A stretch of DNA of 64,000 nt from Staphylococcus sp. ACRSN. GTDB lineage: Bacteria; Bacillota; Bacilli; Staphylococcales; Staphylococcaceae. The notes below the pieces were generated by a model. That model was not told the origin of the DNA. It saw only the letters and a program-made list of their open reading frames with translations, and made no database searches. Position 1 is the stretch's first letter, and each line of letters opens with the position of its first letter. Shown here piece by piece: positions 55,541 to 64,000 of this stretch. Location: positions 62,001 through 126,000 of the forward strand of contig NZ_JAKRNS010000007.1 in NCBI RefSeq assembly GCF_022346615.1, written 5' to 3'. The position numbers and the translations under genes were made by a program.

Positions 55541-56251
55541 TTATCGATTAGAAGTATATTGTTTAAATTCTTGAGGGAAGCAACTATGGATTCTTTTAAA
55601 GTGTAAAAGATAATCTTGATGTGACTTAAAGTTGTATTTTTCCCAAATTTGTTCTGAAGATAGCCCTCTATACAATTCGCATGCTGAAGCATGTATTTTG
55701 CAACCTAAAATGTATTCAGATAAAGGACAGGACATAAAAGATGAAAATTCACGAGACAAGTAACTATAATTTAAGTAATAGCGTTTAGCGAACCACAGAC
55801 AATTATGGTTATCGGTCGAGCATTGATTGATGTGTTTGACGATTGCTTCAATAATTGAAATATTAGATGTTATACAGTCAGTGGATTTAGTATGTACATC
55901 TATTTGAAATATGAGTTGGATTAATTGTCGCAAGTTATTTTGAATATTTGGAGCATTATTATCATTTGTATCTTCTATCACAGCATTAAAATATTGATTA
56001 AGTGAATTAGGTAATGGAATAGGCTGTTTTAATATATGCTCTGAATTTAAGATTTTAGTTATTTCATGATAATAAAAATTATTTAACGTTATACTCACTA
56101 ATTTGCCACTAAAATCAATTAATTCAAAATTATCGTAATCATGAACCCAAAATACTTGGTGTGAATGATATTTTATTAAGTTTGTGTTGTTTAAAATTGT
56201 TAAGTTACCATCGATGACATAATAAATTTTTATAAAATATAGTTTACGCAT
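55541..56251 (-). CDS. AraC-family regulator with unclear start
   Basis: The 236 residues from ATG 56251 end in an AraC DNA-binding domain (AKRYYLNYSYLSREFSSFMS, then EQIWEKYNFKSHQDYLLHFK). The N-terminal cupin-like part begins abruptly. The frame is open 20 codons further up, to an ATT at 56311 that follows GGGAGTGAGTAGGAC; the added residues (SNIDFQIHYFNTKEQPAKS) look like the family's natural N-terminus. The start is thus either ATT, or an ATG lost by mutation. Related staphylococcal regulators (Rsp, Rbf, the SA0097 type) are much longer. Confidence 0.65.
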   Translation of the reverse strand: MRKLYFIKIYYVIDGNLTILNNTNLIKYHSHQVFWVHDYDNFELIDFSGKLVSITLNNFYYHEITKILNSEHILKQPIPLPNSLNQYFNAVIEDTNDNNAPNIQNNLRQLIQLIFQIDVHTKSTDCITSNISIIEAIVKHINQCSTDNHNCLWFAKRYYLNYSYLSREFSSFMSCPLSEYILGCKIHASACELYRGLSSEQIWEKYNFKSHQDYLLHFKRIHSCFPQEFKQYTSNR

Positions 56252-56702
56252 ACTTTTGGCTGGCTGTTCTTTAGTATTAAAATAATGTATTTGAAAATCA
56301 ATGTTTGAAATGTCCTACTCACTCCCTTTTATATTATTTACTAAATTTATTAATTAAATTTTAATATGGAAGACGTATATTGAACATCAACAAAATTTAA
56401 AAAGTTCTATCTGTTTTTTTAATATTTAATGATTTTTTGTAATGCGGTGTAGTAATAATTAAGTAGAAAGTGTGAAAAAATTACTTTTAGTTAGTTTTTA
56501 TTGAAAAATATAAAAAATATTTTGAGAACGGAAGTGCTAGATAAAATAGTTTTTACTTATATATTTAAGTAATCATGATTTTGAAGTTACATACTTGCTT
56601 GAGGGGGTTGGACTCAAGCCGGAGTCTCTCACTCATACTACTTTATCCGGGTATCAGTATTTTACAAAATAGACATTACATGTTTATTAATATAGAAAAA
56701 AT

Positions 56703-56753
56703 AAGACGCCTCGTTTTAAGATGATCACTACACAATCTTAAAATGAGGTGCCT
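56703..56753. terminator. Orphan hairpin in the 56.3-56.98 kb gap
   Basis: AAGACGCCTCGTTTTAAGAT and its near-complement form a ~20-base stem with no gene beside it. About 100 bases upstream, 56597-56619 has a GCTTGAG/CTCAAGC stem in a GC-richer patch. Together they could mark a small RNA. I see no coding sequence in this gap. Confidence 0.35.
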
Positions 56754-56900
56754 TATATATTTTATTATTTTAATGTAAACCACACATATTTCCGAAGTGT
56801 TTTGGTGAGATTCCTGAGAAAGCAATGCCAGTCAAAGAACAAGGCTAAGATACATGCTAGGGAAGAGAGACAACGATACGAAATTTCATAAATAAAAAAA

Positions 56901-56932
56901 CCAGTAAATGAATATAAAAACTCATTTACTGG
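56901..56932 (-). terminator. Terminator of folE2-bshB2-yojF
   Basis: An 11-base perfect stem (CCAGTAAATGA and complement) with seven T after it on the minus strand, 46 bases beyond the folE2 stop. Confidence 0.85.
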
Positions 56933-56977
56933 TAAATTTTCTAAGGTTTATGTCCTAGATTTTGTAATGCTTCATTA

Positions 56978-57856
56978 TTATTTTCTATATTTGAGTTTAG
57001 CAAATGCATCATGTTGATGAATTGATTCTTCGTTACGACATTCAATATCAAATCCATCTAACCATTCAAAACCAACTAAATCTGCTGCAATTAAACGAAT
57101 TAAATCTTCGACAAAACGAGGGTTTTCATAAGCACGTTCAGTAACGCTTTTCTCGTCTGGTCGTTTTAAAATAGGATAGAGTATTGAACTGGCATTCGCT
57201 TCCATCGCATCAAGAATAACATCTTTGAAGTCATCTGTTAGTTCAGCTTCTTTATTAAGATAAGCTTTTACAGTTACAATACCGCGTTGATTATGGGCAG
57301 AGTACTCACTAATTTCCTTTGAACATGGACATAATGTAGTGACTGCCGCTTCAATTGTGATTTCTTTACGTGTAACGTCTTTTTTATCAATAGCTATACC
57401 ATACGTTACATCTGCATGACCTACAGCTTTGATTTGAGTTATCGGACTAAAACGATCAAAAAACCATTTTGCAGAGACATCTAATCCTGCTGCTGATTGA
57501 TTCATACTTTCTTGCAAACTGCGTAACACGTGATATAACGTATCAAAGTTTAATTCGATACCATTTTGATAATGTTTTTCCACACTTTCCAAGATGCGGC
57601 TCATGTTAATGCCTTTTTCATCTTGGTTTAAGCTTGTTGAAAAACTGAAGTTTCCAGCAGTTTGGAAACGGTCGACATGAACAGGGTATACGAGGTTCTT
57701 AATACCTACCTCTTCAATTTCAAATAAAAAATCTTTGTGTGTACTTTGTAGGTCTTTCATTTTTTCTTTAACAGTTGGTTTCGTACCTTCGACAGGGTCG
57801 ACAGAACCAAAGTGTTTCCATCGTCCCTCTCGTGTTGATAAGTCAAATTCAGTCAT
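56978..57856 (-). CDS. folE2: GTP cyclohydrolase FolE2 (type IB)
   Basis: The 292 residues start at ATG after GTGGAGGAAATAGC. FolE2 marks are [30 protein letters not shown] (metal Cys and His) and the C-terminal [12 protein letters not shown]. It makes dihydroneopterin triphosphate for folate and can use metals other than zinc. It is the last gene of the yojF-bshB2-folE2 operon. Confidence 0.93.
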   Translation of the reverse strand: MTEFDLSTREGRWKHFGSVDPVEGTKPTVKEKMKDLQSTHKDFLFEIEEVGIKNLVYPVHVDRFQTAGNFSFSTSLNQDEKGINMSRILESVEKHYQNGIELNFDTLYHVLRSLQESMNQSAAGLDVSAKWFFDRFSPITQIKAVGHADVTYGIAIDKKDVTRKEITIEAAVTTLCPCSKEISEYSAHNQRGIVTVKAYLNKEAELTDDFKDVILDAMEANASSILYPILKRPDEKSVTERAYENPRFVEDLIRLIAADLVGFEWLDGFDIECRNEESIHQHDAFAKLKYRK

Positions 57857-57870
57857 GCTATTTCCTCCAC

Positions 57871-58536
57871 TTAAGATTCAAAGTTATAAGTCCAATAAGG
57901 TTCTACTTCTAAGAAGCTTTTTACTTGTCCAGATACATCAGGTGTTGCAAGTTGCTCTAAGAATGGACCTGTTTGTGATGCGTGAGCTTCAAATGCACGT
58001 AGTTTTACCTCTTTATAATCACTGATCTCATTTAGAATGTCTGGCTCACCAAGTTTTTCGGCTGCGTCATTACTAAATGCTACAAGTTGTAAACGTGGTC
58101 TTTCTTCTACTGACATGCGTCCGACTGTTCTAACTACCGCTTCTGCAGTTGCTTCGTGATCTGGGTGAACAGCAAATTTAGGATAGAAAGAGATGATTAC
58201 GGATGGTTTTAGTTCATCGATTAAAGATTTTACCATTGCATCCATTTCGTCATGTGGTTCGAATTCTACAGTTTTATCACGAAGTCCCATTTTTCGTAAA
58301 TCTGTAATACCAATCGCGTCCATAGCGTTTTCTAATTCTTTTTCTCTTATATGCGGTAATGATTCTCGTGTTGCAAAAGGTGGGTTTCCTAAATTACGAC
58401 CCATTTGTCCTAATGTCAAACATGCGTAAGTGACTGGGATACCATTGTCTATATAACGTGCTAGCGTTCCAGCAGATGAGAACGATTCATCATCTGGATG
58501 TGGGAATATTACTAATACGTGACTTTCCTCTGCCAT
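57871..58536 (-). CDS. bshB2: Bacillithiol biosynthesis deacetylase BshB2
   Basis: The 221 residues start at ATG after AAGGAGGGCGAATC. The zinc deacetylase motif is [20 protein letters not shown] (HPDD) and the second ligand lies in [14 protein letters not shown]. The protein removes acetyl from GlcNAc-malate to give GlcN-malate in bacillithiol synthesis. It is 12 bases from yojF and 14 from folE2. Confidence 0.92.
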   Translation of the reverse strand: MAEESHVLVIFPHPDDESFSSAGTLARYIDNGIPVTYACLTLGQMGRNLGNPPFATRESLPHIREKELENAMDAIGITDLRKMGLRDKTVEFEPHDEMDAMVKSLIDELKPSVIISFYPKFAVHPDHEATAEAVVRTVGRMSVEERPRLQLVAFSNDAAEKLGEPDILNEISDYKEVKLRAFEAHASQTGPFLEQLATPDVSGQVKSFLEVEPYWTYNFES

Positions 58537-58548
58537 GATTCGCCCTCC

Positions 58549-58908
58549 TTAAACTTCAAATGGTTGTGTACTAATTTCTAATGCGGCTGCTAATTGACCT
58601 TCATAGTTAAAGCCAGCTAATAGAAATTCACCATTATCATTTACTTCATAATGCGTTAAACCTTGAACATAAACCCAACCATTATTAACGAGTTTTAAAC
58701 CAACTCTGTAAGGGTCTTTTTCTCCACCTTTAAGTTGAGCATGCTCAAATGTGACTTGTATATTGCGTAAAAATGTACCTGCATTAAACACGCGTTGATC
58801 AAAGTGTGCAGCGTAGGCACCATTTGTTGTTTCAACGTGTATATAAACAGGTTTGTTTTCATATGATGAAAGTAACGTTTGTACTTTTTCAACATTTATC
58901 TGTTCCAA
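58549..58908 (-). CDS. YojF family protein (DUF1806)
   Basis: The 119 residues start at TTG after CAAGGAGGCAAAATT. It is a small soluble protein with GAYAAHFDQRVFNAGTFLRN and VGLKLVNNGWVYVQGLTHYE. Its gene regularly comes before bshB2 in staphylococci and bacilli. The biochemical role is unknown; the link suggests a part in bacillithiol metabolism. Confidence 0.85.
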   Translation of the reverse strand: MEQINVEKVQTLLSSYENKPVYIHVETTNGAYAAHFDQRVFNAGTFLRNIQVTFEHAQLKGGEKDPYRVGLKLVNNGWVYVQGLTHYEVNDNGEFLLAGFNYEGQLAAALEISTQPFEV

Positions 58909-59289
58909 AATTTTGCCTCCTTGCCATTAGAAACGGACATTACAAAATTCAATTATAGTTATTGCATATCGCAAAATAATTTAGAATATATAAGTATATC
59001 TTATAGTGTAAACGTACTTGTATACATTTTCTACTAGTAATGTGAATTTTATCTCTAACAATCTTACTATATTTATGATTATCACCTTATTTTACTAAAA
59101 ACAGTAACAGAAATGTATCTCTCTGCTCAATTATTCTAAAAGAATTTTAAAATTTTTAAAGATACTGCTAAAAAAGCCCTTATTCTGTTAAAAATACAGA
59201 GAATTATATAGTATGAAAGTATCAAAAATAATTATTAGTTATATTGTCATAGGGCTTACTGAAAAATTTTGATAATGGAGGAAATTGTT
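58909..59289. other. Intergenic region between divergent yojF and nagB
   Basis: The DNA is AT-rich and should hold both promoters. I see no gene, hairpin terminator or riboswitch. GTGTAAACGTACTTGTATAC (58998-59017) has dyad character but does not fit cre well. Confidence 0.4.
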
Positions 59290-60018
59290 GTGAAAATTAC
59301 TAATTTAGGAACACGGGAATATGCTTCATTTTATGTAGCTTGCGAATTATATAAAGAAATGAGCCAAAATCCTCATAGTAAACTAGGCTTAGCAACCGGT
59401 GGTACAATGGTACAAATTTATCAATTTTTAGTTGATTTACTAAGCAAAAATCAACTTGATGTCACAAATATTGAAACATTTAATTTAGATGAATACGTTG
59501 GACTTGATGCTAATCATAAAGAAAGTTATCACTTTTACATGAATGATGTGCTATTTCGTCGATATCCTTATTTTAATTCAGCAAATATATTTATTCCTAA
59601 CGGTCATGCAGAAGACTTAGCATTAGAAGCATCACGTTATGAAGCGTTAATCAATAAACGAGGACCAATTGATATACAAATTTTAGGTATTGGTGAAAAT
59701 GGTCATATTGGCTTTAATGAACCAGGTACTGATATTAATAGCCCTACGCATATCGTCAATTTAACTGAGAGTACAATAAACGCAAATAGTCGATATTTTG
59801 ATGATGAAACAGAAGTGCCTAAACAAGCGCTTTCTATGGGTCTTGCGACAATTTTAAAAGCTAAACGTATCATCTTAATTGCATTTGGTGAGAAGAAAAG
59901 GGCAGCAATTGAAGCATTGACTAAAAATGAAGTTGATCCGACAGTACCGGCCACTATCCTACATGCGCATCCTAATGTGGAAATATATGTAGATGATGCA
60001 TCAGCACCAAGAAACTAA
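59290..60018 (+). CDS. nagB: Glucosamine-6-phosphate deaminase
   Basis: The start is GTG at 59290 (242 residues), seven bases after GGAGG. NagB marks are LGLATGGTMVQIYQFL, FNLDEYVGLDANHKESYHFY and QILGIGENGHIGFNEPG. The protein turns glucosamine-6-P into fructose-6-P and ammonia, at the entry from amino sugars to glycolysis. Confidence 0.93.
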   Translation: MKITNLGTREYASFYVACELYKEMSQNPHSKLGLATGGTMVQIYQFLVDLLSKNQLDVTNIETFNLDEYVGLDANHKESYHFYMNDVLFRRYPYFNSANIFIPNGHAEDLALEASRYEALINKRGPIDIQILGIGENGHIGFNEPGTDINSPTHIVNLTESTINANSRYFDDETEVPKQALSMGLATILKAKRIILIAFGEKKRAAIEALTKNEVDPTVPATILHAHPNVEIYVDDASAPRN

Positions 60019-60137
60019 GTCCCGTTTAACAAAATATGTTCAGGGTAAACAGATGATGTGTAAAGTAAGATATTTAATGTTTAAATGTAATGTGTAAGCA
60101 GATAAAACATTTATCAAAAATAGAAGGGATGATTATT

Positions 60138-60770
60138 TTGGAACTACAACTAGCAATTGATTTATTAAATAAAGAGGATGCTGCAGAATTAGCAAATAAA
60201 GTCAAAGATCATGTAGATATCGTAGAAATTGGAACGCCAATTGTTATAAATGAAGGTTTACCAGCTGTACAACATTTAAATGATAATATTGATGGTGTAA
60301 AAGTATTAGCAGATTTAAAAATTATGGATGCTGCAGACTACGAAGTAAGCCAAGCTATTAAATATGGTGCAGACGTCATTACAATACTTGGCGTTGCAGA
60401 AGATGCATCTATTAAAGCAGCTGTTGAAGAAGCACATAAACATGACAAACAATTATTAGTAGATATGATAGCTGTGCAAGATTTACAAAAACGCGCAAAA
60501 GAATTAGATGCGCTAGGTGCAGATTATATTGCTGTTCATACTGGTTATGATTTACAAGCAGAAGGTGTTTCTCCTCTAGACAGTTTACGCCAAGTTAAAT
60601 CTGTAATTAGTAACTCTAAAGTAGCCGTTGCAGGTGGTATTAAACCAGATACAATTAAGGACATTGTTGCAGAGGATCCTGATTTAATTATTGTTGGTGG
60701 CGGAATTGCCAATGCTGATGACCCTGTAGAAGCAGCAAAACAATGTAAAGCTGCAATTGAAGGAAAATAA
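60138..60770 (+). CDS. hxlA: 3-hexulose-6-phosphate synthase, copy 2
   Basis: TTG at 60138 follows AGAAGGGATGATTATT and gives 210 residues, the same length as copy 1. All catalytic motifs (ADLKIMDAADYE, AGGIKPDTI, VGGGIANADDP) are intact. Differences from copy 1 cluster at residues 14-25 and 74-80. This copy has no HxlR gene nearby and follows nagB, which is its position in S. aureus; it is therefore the ancestral genus copy. Confidence 0.93.
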   Translation: MELQLAIDLLNKEDAAELANKVKDHVDIVEIGTPIVINEGLPAVQHLNDNIDGVKVLADLKIMDAADYEVSQAIKYGADVITILGVAEDASIKAAVEEAHKHDKQLLVDMIAVQDLQKRAKELDALGADYIAVHTGYDLQAEGVSPLDSLRQVKSVISNSKVAVAGGIKPDTIKDIVAEDPDLIIVGGGIANADDPVEAAKQCKAAIEGK

Positions 60771-60772
60771 TT

Positions 60773-61321
60773 ATGACAGAAATCACAAACTATCGTTTAA
60801 TACTTGATGAATTAGACAACACATTATCACATGTAAAAGACAGTGAAGCCGAAACTTTTTTAAAGCAAATTATTAAAGCAGAACAAGTTTTTGTATCTGG
60901 AAAAGGACGTTCGGGTTTTGTGGCAAATAGTTTTGCGATGAGATTAAATCAGCTTGGGAAAAGTGCATATGTAGTTGGTGAGTCAACTACACCATCTATT
61001 ACTGAGCGAGATATCTTTGTAATTATTTCTGGGTCAGGATCTACGGAACACTTAAGATTATTAGCAGATAAAGCAAAATCAGTAGGTGCCGAAGTGGTAT
61101 TACTAACGACCAAACCAGAGTCGCCAATTGGTGACTTAGCCAATGCTATCATTGAACTTCCTGCTGGTACAAAATACGATGCGGAAGGTTCAGCACAACC
61201 TTTAGGAAGTTTATTTGAACAGGCAGCACAAGTATTCTTAGACAGTGTCGTGTTAGATTTGATGACTGAATTAAAAGTCGATGAAGAGACGATGCAACAA
61301 AACCATGCTAATTTAGAGTAA
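60773..61321 (+). CDS. hxlB: 6-phospho-3-hexuloisomerase, copy 2
   Basis: The 182 residues start at ATG 2 bases after hxlA. SIS motifs are VSGKGRSGFVANSFAMRL, STTPSITERDIFVIISGSGS and ELPAGTKYDAEGSAQPLGSL. The C-terminal 25 residues are identical to copy 1; most changes lie at 25-40 and 105-120. Confidence 0.92.
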   Translation: MTEITNYRLILDELDNTLSHVKDSEAETFLKQIIKAEQVFVSGKGRSGFVANSFAMRLNQLGKSAYVVGESTTPSITERDIFVIISGSGSTEHLRLLADKAKSVGAEVVLLTTKPESPIGDLANAIIELPAGTKYDAEGSAQPLGSLFEQAAQVFLDSVVLDLMTELKVDEETMQQNHANLE

Positions 61322-61344
61322 AAGAAACAATGTAAAATTTAAAT

Positions 61345-61391
61345 AAAAAAACGCTAACCCTATTGATTGTATAGTAGGGTTAGCGTTTTTT
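61345..61391 (+). terminator. Terminator of hxlAB copy 2
   Basis: AAAAAACGCTAACCCTA pairs with TAGGGTTAGCGTTTTTT around a 13-base loop. Confidence 0.9.
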
Positions 61392-61617
61392 TTATGTTTA
61401 AATTGCATATATTATATCTTTGTTTTGGGATTTAGCTCCACATTTAAAATATAAATTGATATTTTAGTTGTTAAGTAGTTAAAATTTATGGTTTTTGATG
61501 TTTGAAATGGGAAATTTATGTTCATTGTTACCACGATTATAGACATTGTTAAGGGCAAAGAGAGTGAATGAATGTTAATATGATTTATATAAAAGTTAAC
61601 AAAGAGATGTGATAAAT

Positions 61618-62988
61618 ATGCAATTAATAAATAAAATAGCAGAACATGCGCAACAAAATGGAAATCAAATTGCGCTGGAGTTTGATGGTCAACGTCTTAC
61701 ATATCAGCAGTTACAAGTCAAAATAATAGAAGTGAGTAAACAAATGACTGGATTATCAGTAAATCAGTTTGTAGGTATTTCTATTAAAGATCCGTTAGAT
61801 ACTATGGTTTACTATCTAGCATTGCTCTATAAGGAACATTTACCTTGTTTATTAGATTATCGTTGGTCAAACGAACAAGTGAATCAAATATTAAAATATT
61901 ACCACATTCCGTATATCATTGATGAGCAACATGAAGTATTCGCTACTGGATATAAACAGCAAAGGGCATACGATTTTGAACAGTTACAATTTTTACATAT
62001 TGGATTCACCTCTGGAACGACTGGATTACCTAAAGCTTATTACAGAGATGAATTATCTTGGATACATTCTTATTTTGAAAATGAGAAACTCATACCTAAA
62101 TCATTAACGACTGTTATAGCACCTGGACCGTTAGCACATTCATTGTCGTTATACGCTTGTATCTATGCATTATATAGTGGTAGAACATTTATAGGACAGC
62201 AAAACTTTAATGCATTGACACTTATGGAACGCGTGAATAATTTGCAACAAAATGTTGCACTTTTTTTGGTACCTACAATGTTAGCAAGTTGTCTTAATGT
62301 GAAAAAAGTATTAAATAAAAATCATTATATATTTAGCAGTGGAGATAAACTTTCAGAACATGTTAGAGATAAAGTAGATGTATCTTTTCCTAAGTCAATT
62401 ATCGTCGAATTTTTTGGAACATCAGAGGCGAGTTTTATTAGCTATAATTATGACAATCAAGCACCAGCTCAATCAGTAGGTCTACCATTTGATAATGTTA
62501 ACATCAAGTTAACACAAAAAGATGAAAATAATATTGGCATACTTAATATTAAGAGTGACATGGTATTTAGTGGATATGTTGATAAAGGTATTTTGCAATC
62601 AAGTTGGATTTCAACAGGTGATTTCGCCTCGATAGATAAATATGGTTATCTCTATTTACACGGTAGAGCAAATGACCGGCTAATCATTGGTGGTCGAAAT
62701 GTATATCCAAGTGAGGTAGAACATGTATTGCAAGCGTCAGAATGGTTTGATGAGGTGCTTGTTATTGGACAACCGCATCCTACCTTTGGAGAAGTGGCTA
62801 TTTTAATCTATACATCTGATAAAACAATTACTTACCGTGAGCTGAAACAATATTTGTCGAAGCATTTAGCAAGATATAAGATTCCTTCAAAATTGAAAAA
62901 AATAACGCAATTTAAGCATACTGCAAGTGGAAAAATTGCAAGGAAAGCCATGAAAGAATGGTATTTGGAAAGAAGTGAGTATAAATGA
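61618..62988 (+). CDS. vraA: Acyl-CoA/long-chain fatty acid ligase family (AMP-binding), VraA
   Basis: I chose ATG at 61618 (456 residues). ANL-family motifs are HIGFTSGTTGLPKAYYRDE (A3 loop), EFFGTSEASFISYN (A5), STGDFASIDKYGYLYLHGRA (A7), DRLIIGGRNVYPSEVE (A8) and the terminal catalytic Lys in HTASGKIARKAM. The chain is somewhat short for a fatty acyl-CoA ligase (500+). In S. aureus vraA is named for higher expression in vancomycin-resistant strains. Its stop overlaps vraB (ATGA). Confidence 0.88.
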   Translation: MQLINKIAEHAQQNGNQIALEFDGQRLTYQQLQVKIIEVSKQMTGLSVNQFVGISIKDPLDTMVYYLALLYKEHLPCLLDYRWSNEQVNQILKYYHIPYIIDEQHEVFATGYKQQRAYDFEQLQFLHIGFTSGTTGLPKAYYRDELSWIHSYFENEKLIPKSLTTVIAPGPLAHSLSLYACIYALYSGRTFIGQQNFNALTLMERVNNLQQNVALFLVPTMLASCLNVKKVLNKNHYIFSSGDKLSEHVRDKVDVSFPKSIIVEFFGTSEASFISYNYDNQAPAQSVGLPFDNVNIKLTQKDENNIGILNIKSDMVFSGYVDKGILQSSWISTGDFASIDKYGYLYLHGRANDRLIIGGRNVYPSEVEHVLQASEWFDEVLVIGQPHPTFGEVAILIYTSDKTITYRELKQYLSKHLARYKIPSKLKKITQFKHTASGKIARKAMKEWYLERSEYK

Positions 62989-64000
62989 GAGAACCAGTAA
63001 TTATTGCGGCTAAACGTACAGCTTTTGGCAAGTTTGGTGGCCAGTTGCGCCATTTAGAACCTGAGTACTTGTTATTACCATTATTTCATTACTTTAAGCA
63101 AAATTACCCATCCGTTATGAAAGACATAGATGATGTTGTATTAGGCAATGTTGTTGGTAATGGGGGGAATATAGCAAGAAAAGCTTTACTAGAAGCAGGC
63201 CTAAATGAAGAGATACCAGGTGTTACCATTGATAGACAATGTGGTTCTGGTTTGGAGGCAATTATATATGCATGTCGAATGATTCAAGCGGGATCAGGCG
63301 AAATTTACATAGCAGGTGGTGTAGAAAGTACAAGCCGATCACCATGGAAAATCAAACGGCCACAATCTGTTTATGATTTTCAAGTACCTGAATTTTTTGA
63401 ACGAGCATCATTTGCGCCAGAACATGAAGATCCTTCTATGATTGAAGCGGCAGAGCAAGTAGCTAATGTATACAATGTCACAAGACAACAACAAGATCAT
63501 TTTGCATACGCAAGTCATCAAAAAGCAGTCATTGCATATGAGCAAGGTCAAATGGCACGTGAGATATTACCTATTTCAGTTAAAGGACAGCTATTTGAAA
63601 AAGATGAAAGTTTAAAGCCTAAATTAACTGAACGTACATTAAATAGGTTTAAGCCTTTATTACCTGATGGCACAGTTACTGTAGGAAATAGTTGTATGAA
63701 AAATGACGGTGCAGCACTTGTAATAGTCATGGAACGAGAATTAGCTGAACGAACAGGACTGACATCAGGGTTAATATTCAAACAGAGTATGACAAAAGGT
63801 GTTTCTCCGAACGTATTAGGTATAGGTCCGATACCTGCAGTCACAGAATTATTACAGCGCACCCAATTTTCAATGGAAGATATTGATGCGATTGAGATAA
63901 ATGAAGCTTTTGCATCCCAAGTGATTGCAAGCCAATTAGCATTAAATGTACCAGATGAAAAGTTAAATATATTAGGTGGCGCGTTAGCAACTGGTCATCC
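62985..64000 (+). CDS. vraB: Acetyl-CoA C-acyltransferase (thiolase), VraB, cut by window edge
   Basis: The ATG overlaps the vraA stop; about 338 residues are in the window. Thiolase motifs are REPVIIAAKRTAFGKFGG, IDRQCGSGLEAIIYA with the acyl-carrying Cys, GGVESTSRSPW and AIEINEAFASQV with the Asn-Glu pair; it breaks off in GGALATGHP just before the second active Cys. With VraA it could form acyl-CoA and then cleave or condense it. Confidence 0.9.
   Translation, partial: MREPVIIAAKRTAFGKFGGQLRHLEPEYLLLPLFHYFKQNYPSVMKDIDDVVLGNVVGNGGNIARKALLEAGLNEEIPGVTIDRQCGSGLEAIIYACRMIQAGSGEIYIAGGVESTSRSPWKIKRPQSVYDFQVPEFFERASFAPEHEDPSMIEAAEQVANVYNVTRQQQDHFAYASHQKAVIAYEQGQMAREILPISVKGQLFEKDESLKPKLTERTLNRFKPLLPDGTVTVGNSCMKNDGAALVIVMERELAERTGLTSGLIFKQSMTKGVSPNVLGIGPIPAVTELLQRTQFSMEDIDAIEINEAFASQVIASQLALNVPDEKLNILGGALATGH

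Overview
The window is chromosomal DNA from a Staphylococcus. It is AT-rich, nearly every start has a strong AGGAGG-type ribosome site, and the families are typical of the genus: bacillithiol deacetylase BshB2, an IsaB-like antigen, a SarA-family regulator, HxlA/HxlB, VraA/VraB, Fst-type toxins and CodY and CcpA boxes. The right part (about 44.5-64 kb) follows, as I remember it, the S. aureus core order from ilvE through tadA, folE2, bshB2, nagB and hxlAB to vraAB. The sdr adhesin genes expected between the FMN reductase and folE2 are absent; a SarA-type and an AraC-type regulator sit there instead. I therefore favour a non-aureus species, but cannot name it.

The left part (1-18 kb) is accessory. 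An SDR tail, an Rrf2 regulator and a short YhgE/Pip-type membrane protein lead into the first of two decayed serine-recombinase genes (2.5-2.9 kb and 14.6-15.2 kb, same orientation). Between them lie a sugar-acid module (GntP permease facing split transketolase, SDR, GntR regulator, RpiA and an Ohr-type peroxidase), a type I toxin-antitoxin locus, two decaying small genes, an MFS/LysR pair and a TetR/nitroreductase pair. After the second recombinase come an M23 peptidase, a second type I toxin-antitoxin locus, and a fused nitroreductase/ABC remnant.

The middle (18-44 kb) is a series of metabolic modules, most with a divergent regulator: a nitronate monooxygenase-like enzyme with an HxlR-type regulator; hxlR/hxlAB copy 1; an RpiR regulator facing aldehyde dehydrogenase, DapA-family lyase, FAD amine oxidase and MFS transporter; a non-canonical Nramp protein next to a ureohydrolase and a glutamate dehydrogenase; an ArsR regulator; a secreted lipoprotein nuclease; a cellobiose-type PTS operon (IIB-IIC-IIA-6-phospho-beta-glucosidase-LicR) held between two ~0.4 kb direct repeats; mmuP/mmuM; a fatty acid desaturase; and an amino acid permease.

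The right part holds core metabolism: threonine dehydrogenase-like epimerase, alcohol dehydrogenase, ilvE, HAD phosphatases, the two deoxynucleoside kinases, tadA, FMN reductase, folE2-bshB2-yojF, nagB, hxlAB copy 2 and vraA-vraB. vraB runs off the right edge.

The best candidates for undescribed biology are the transketolase/RpiA sugar-acid module with its repeated GTATACT-A-AGTATAC operator, the Nramp protein that lacks metal ligands beside a ureohydrolase, the amine oxidase/ALDH/DapA cluster, and the two hxlAB operons under apparently different control. I saw no tRNA, rRNA or CRISPR array.
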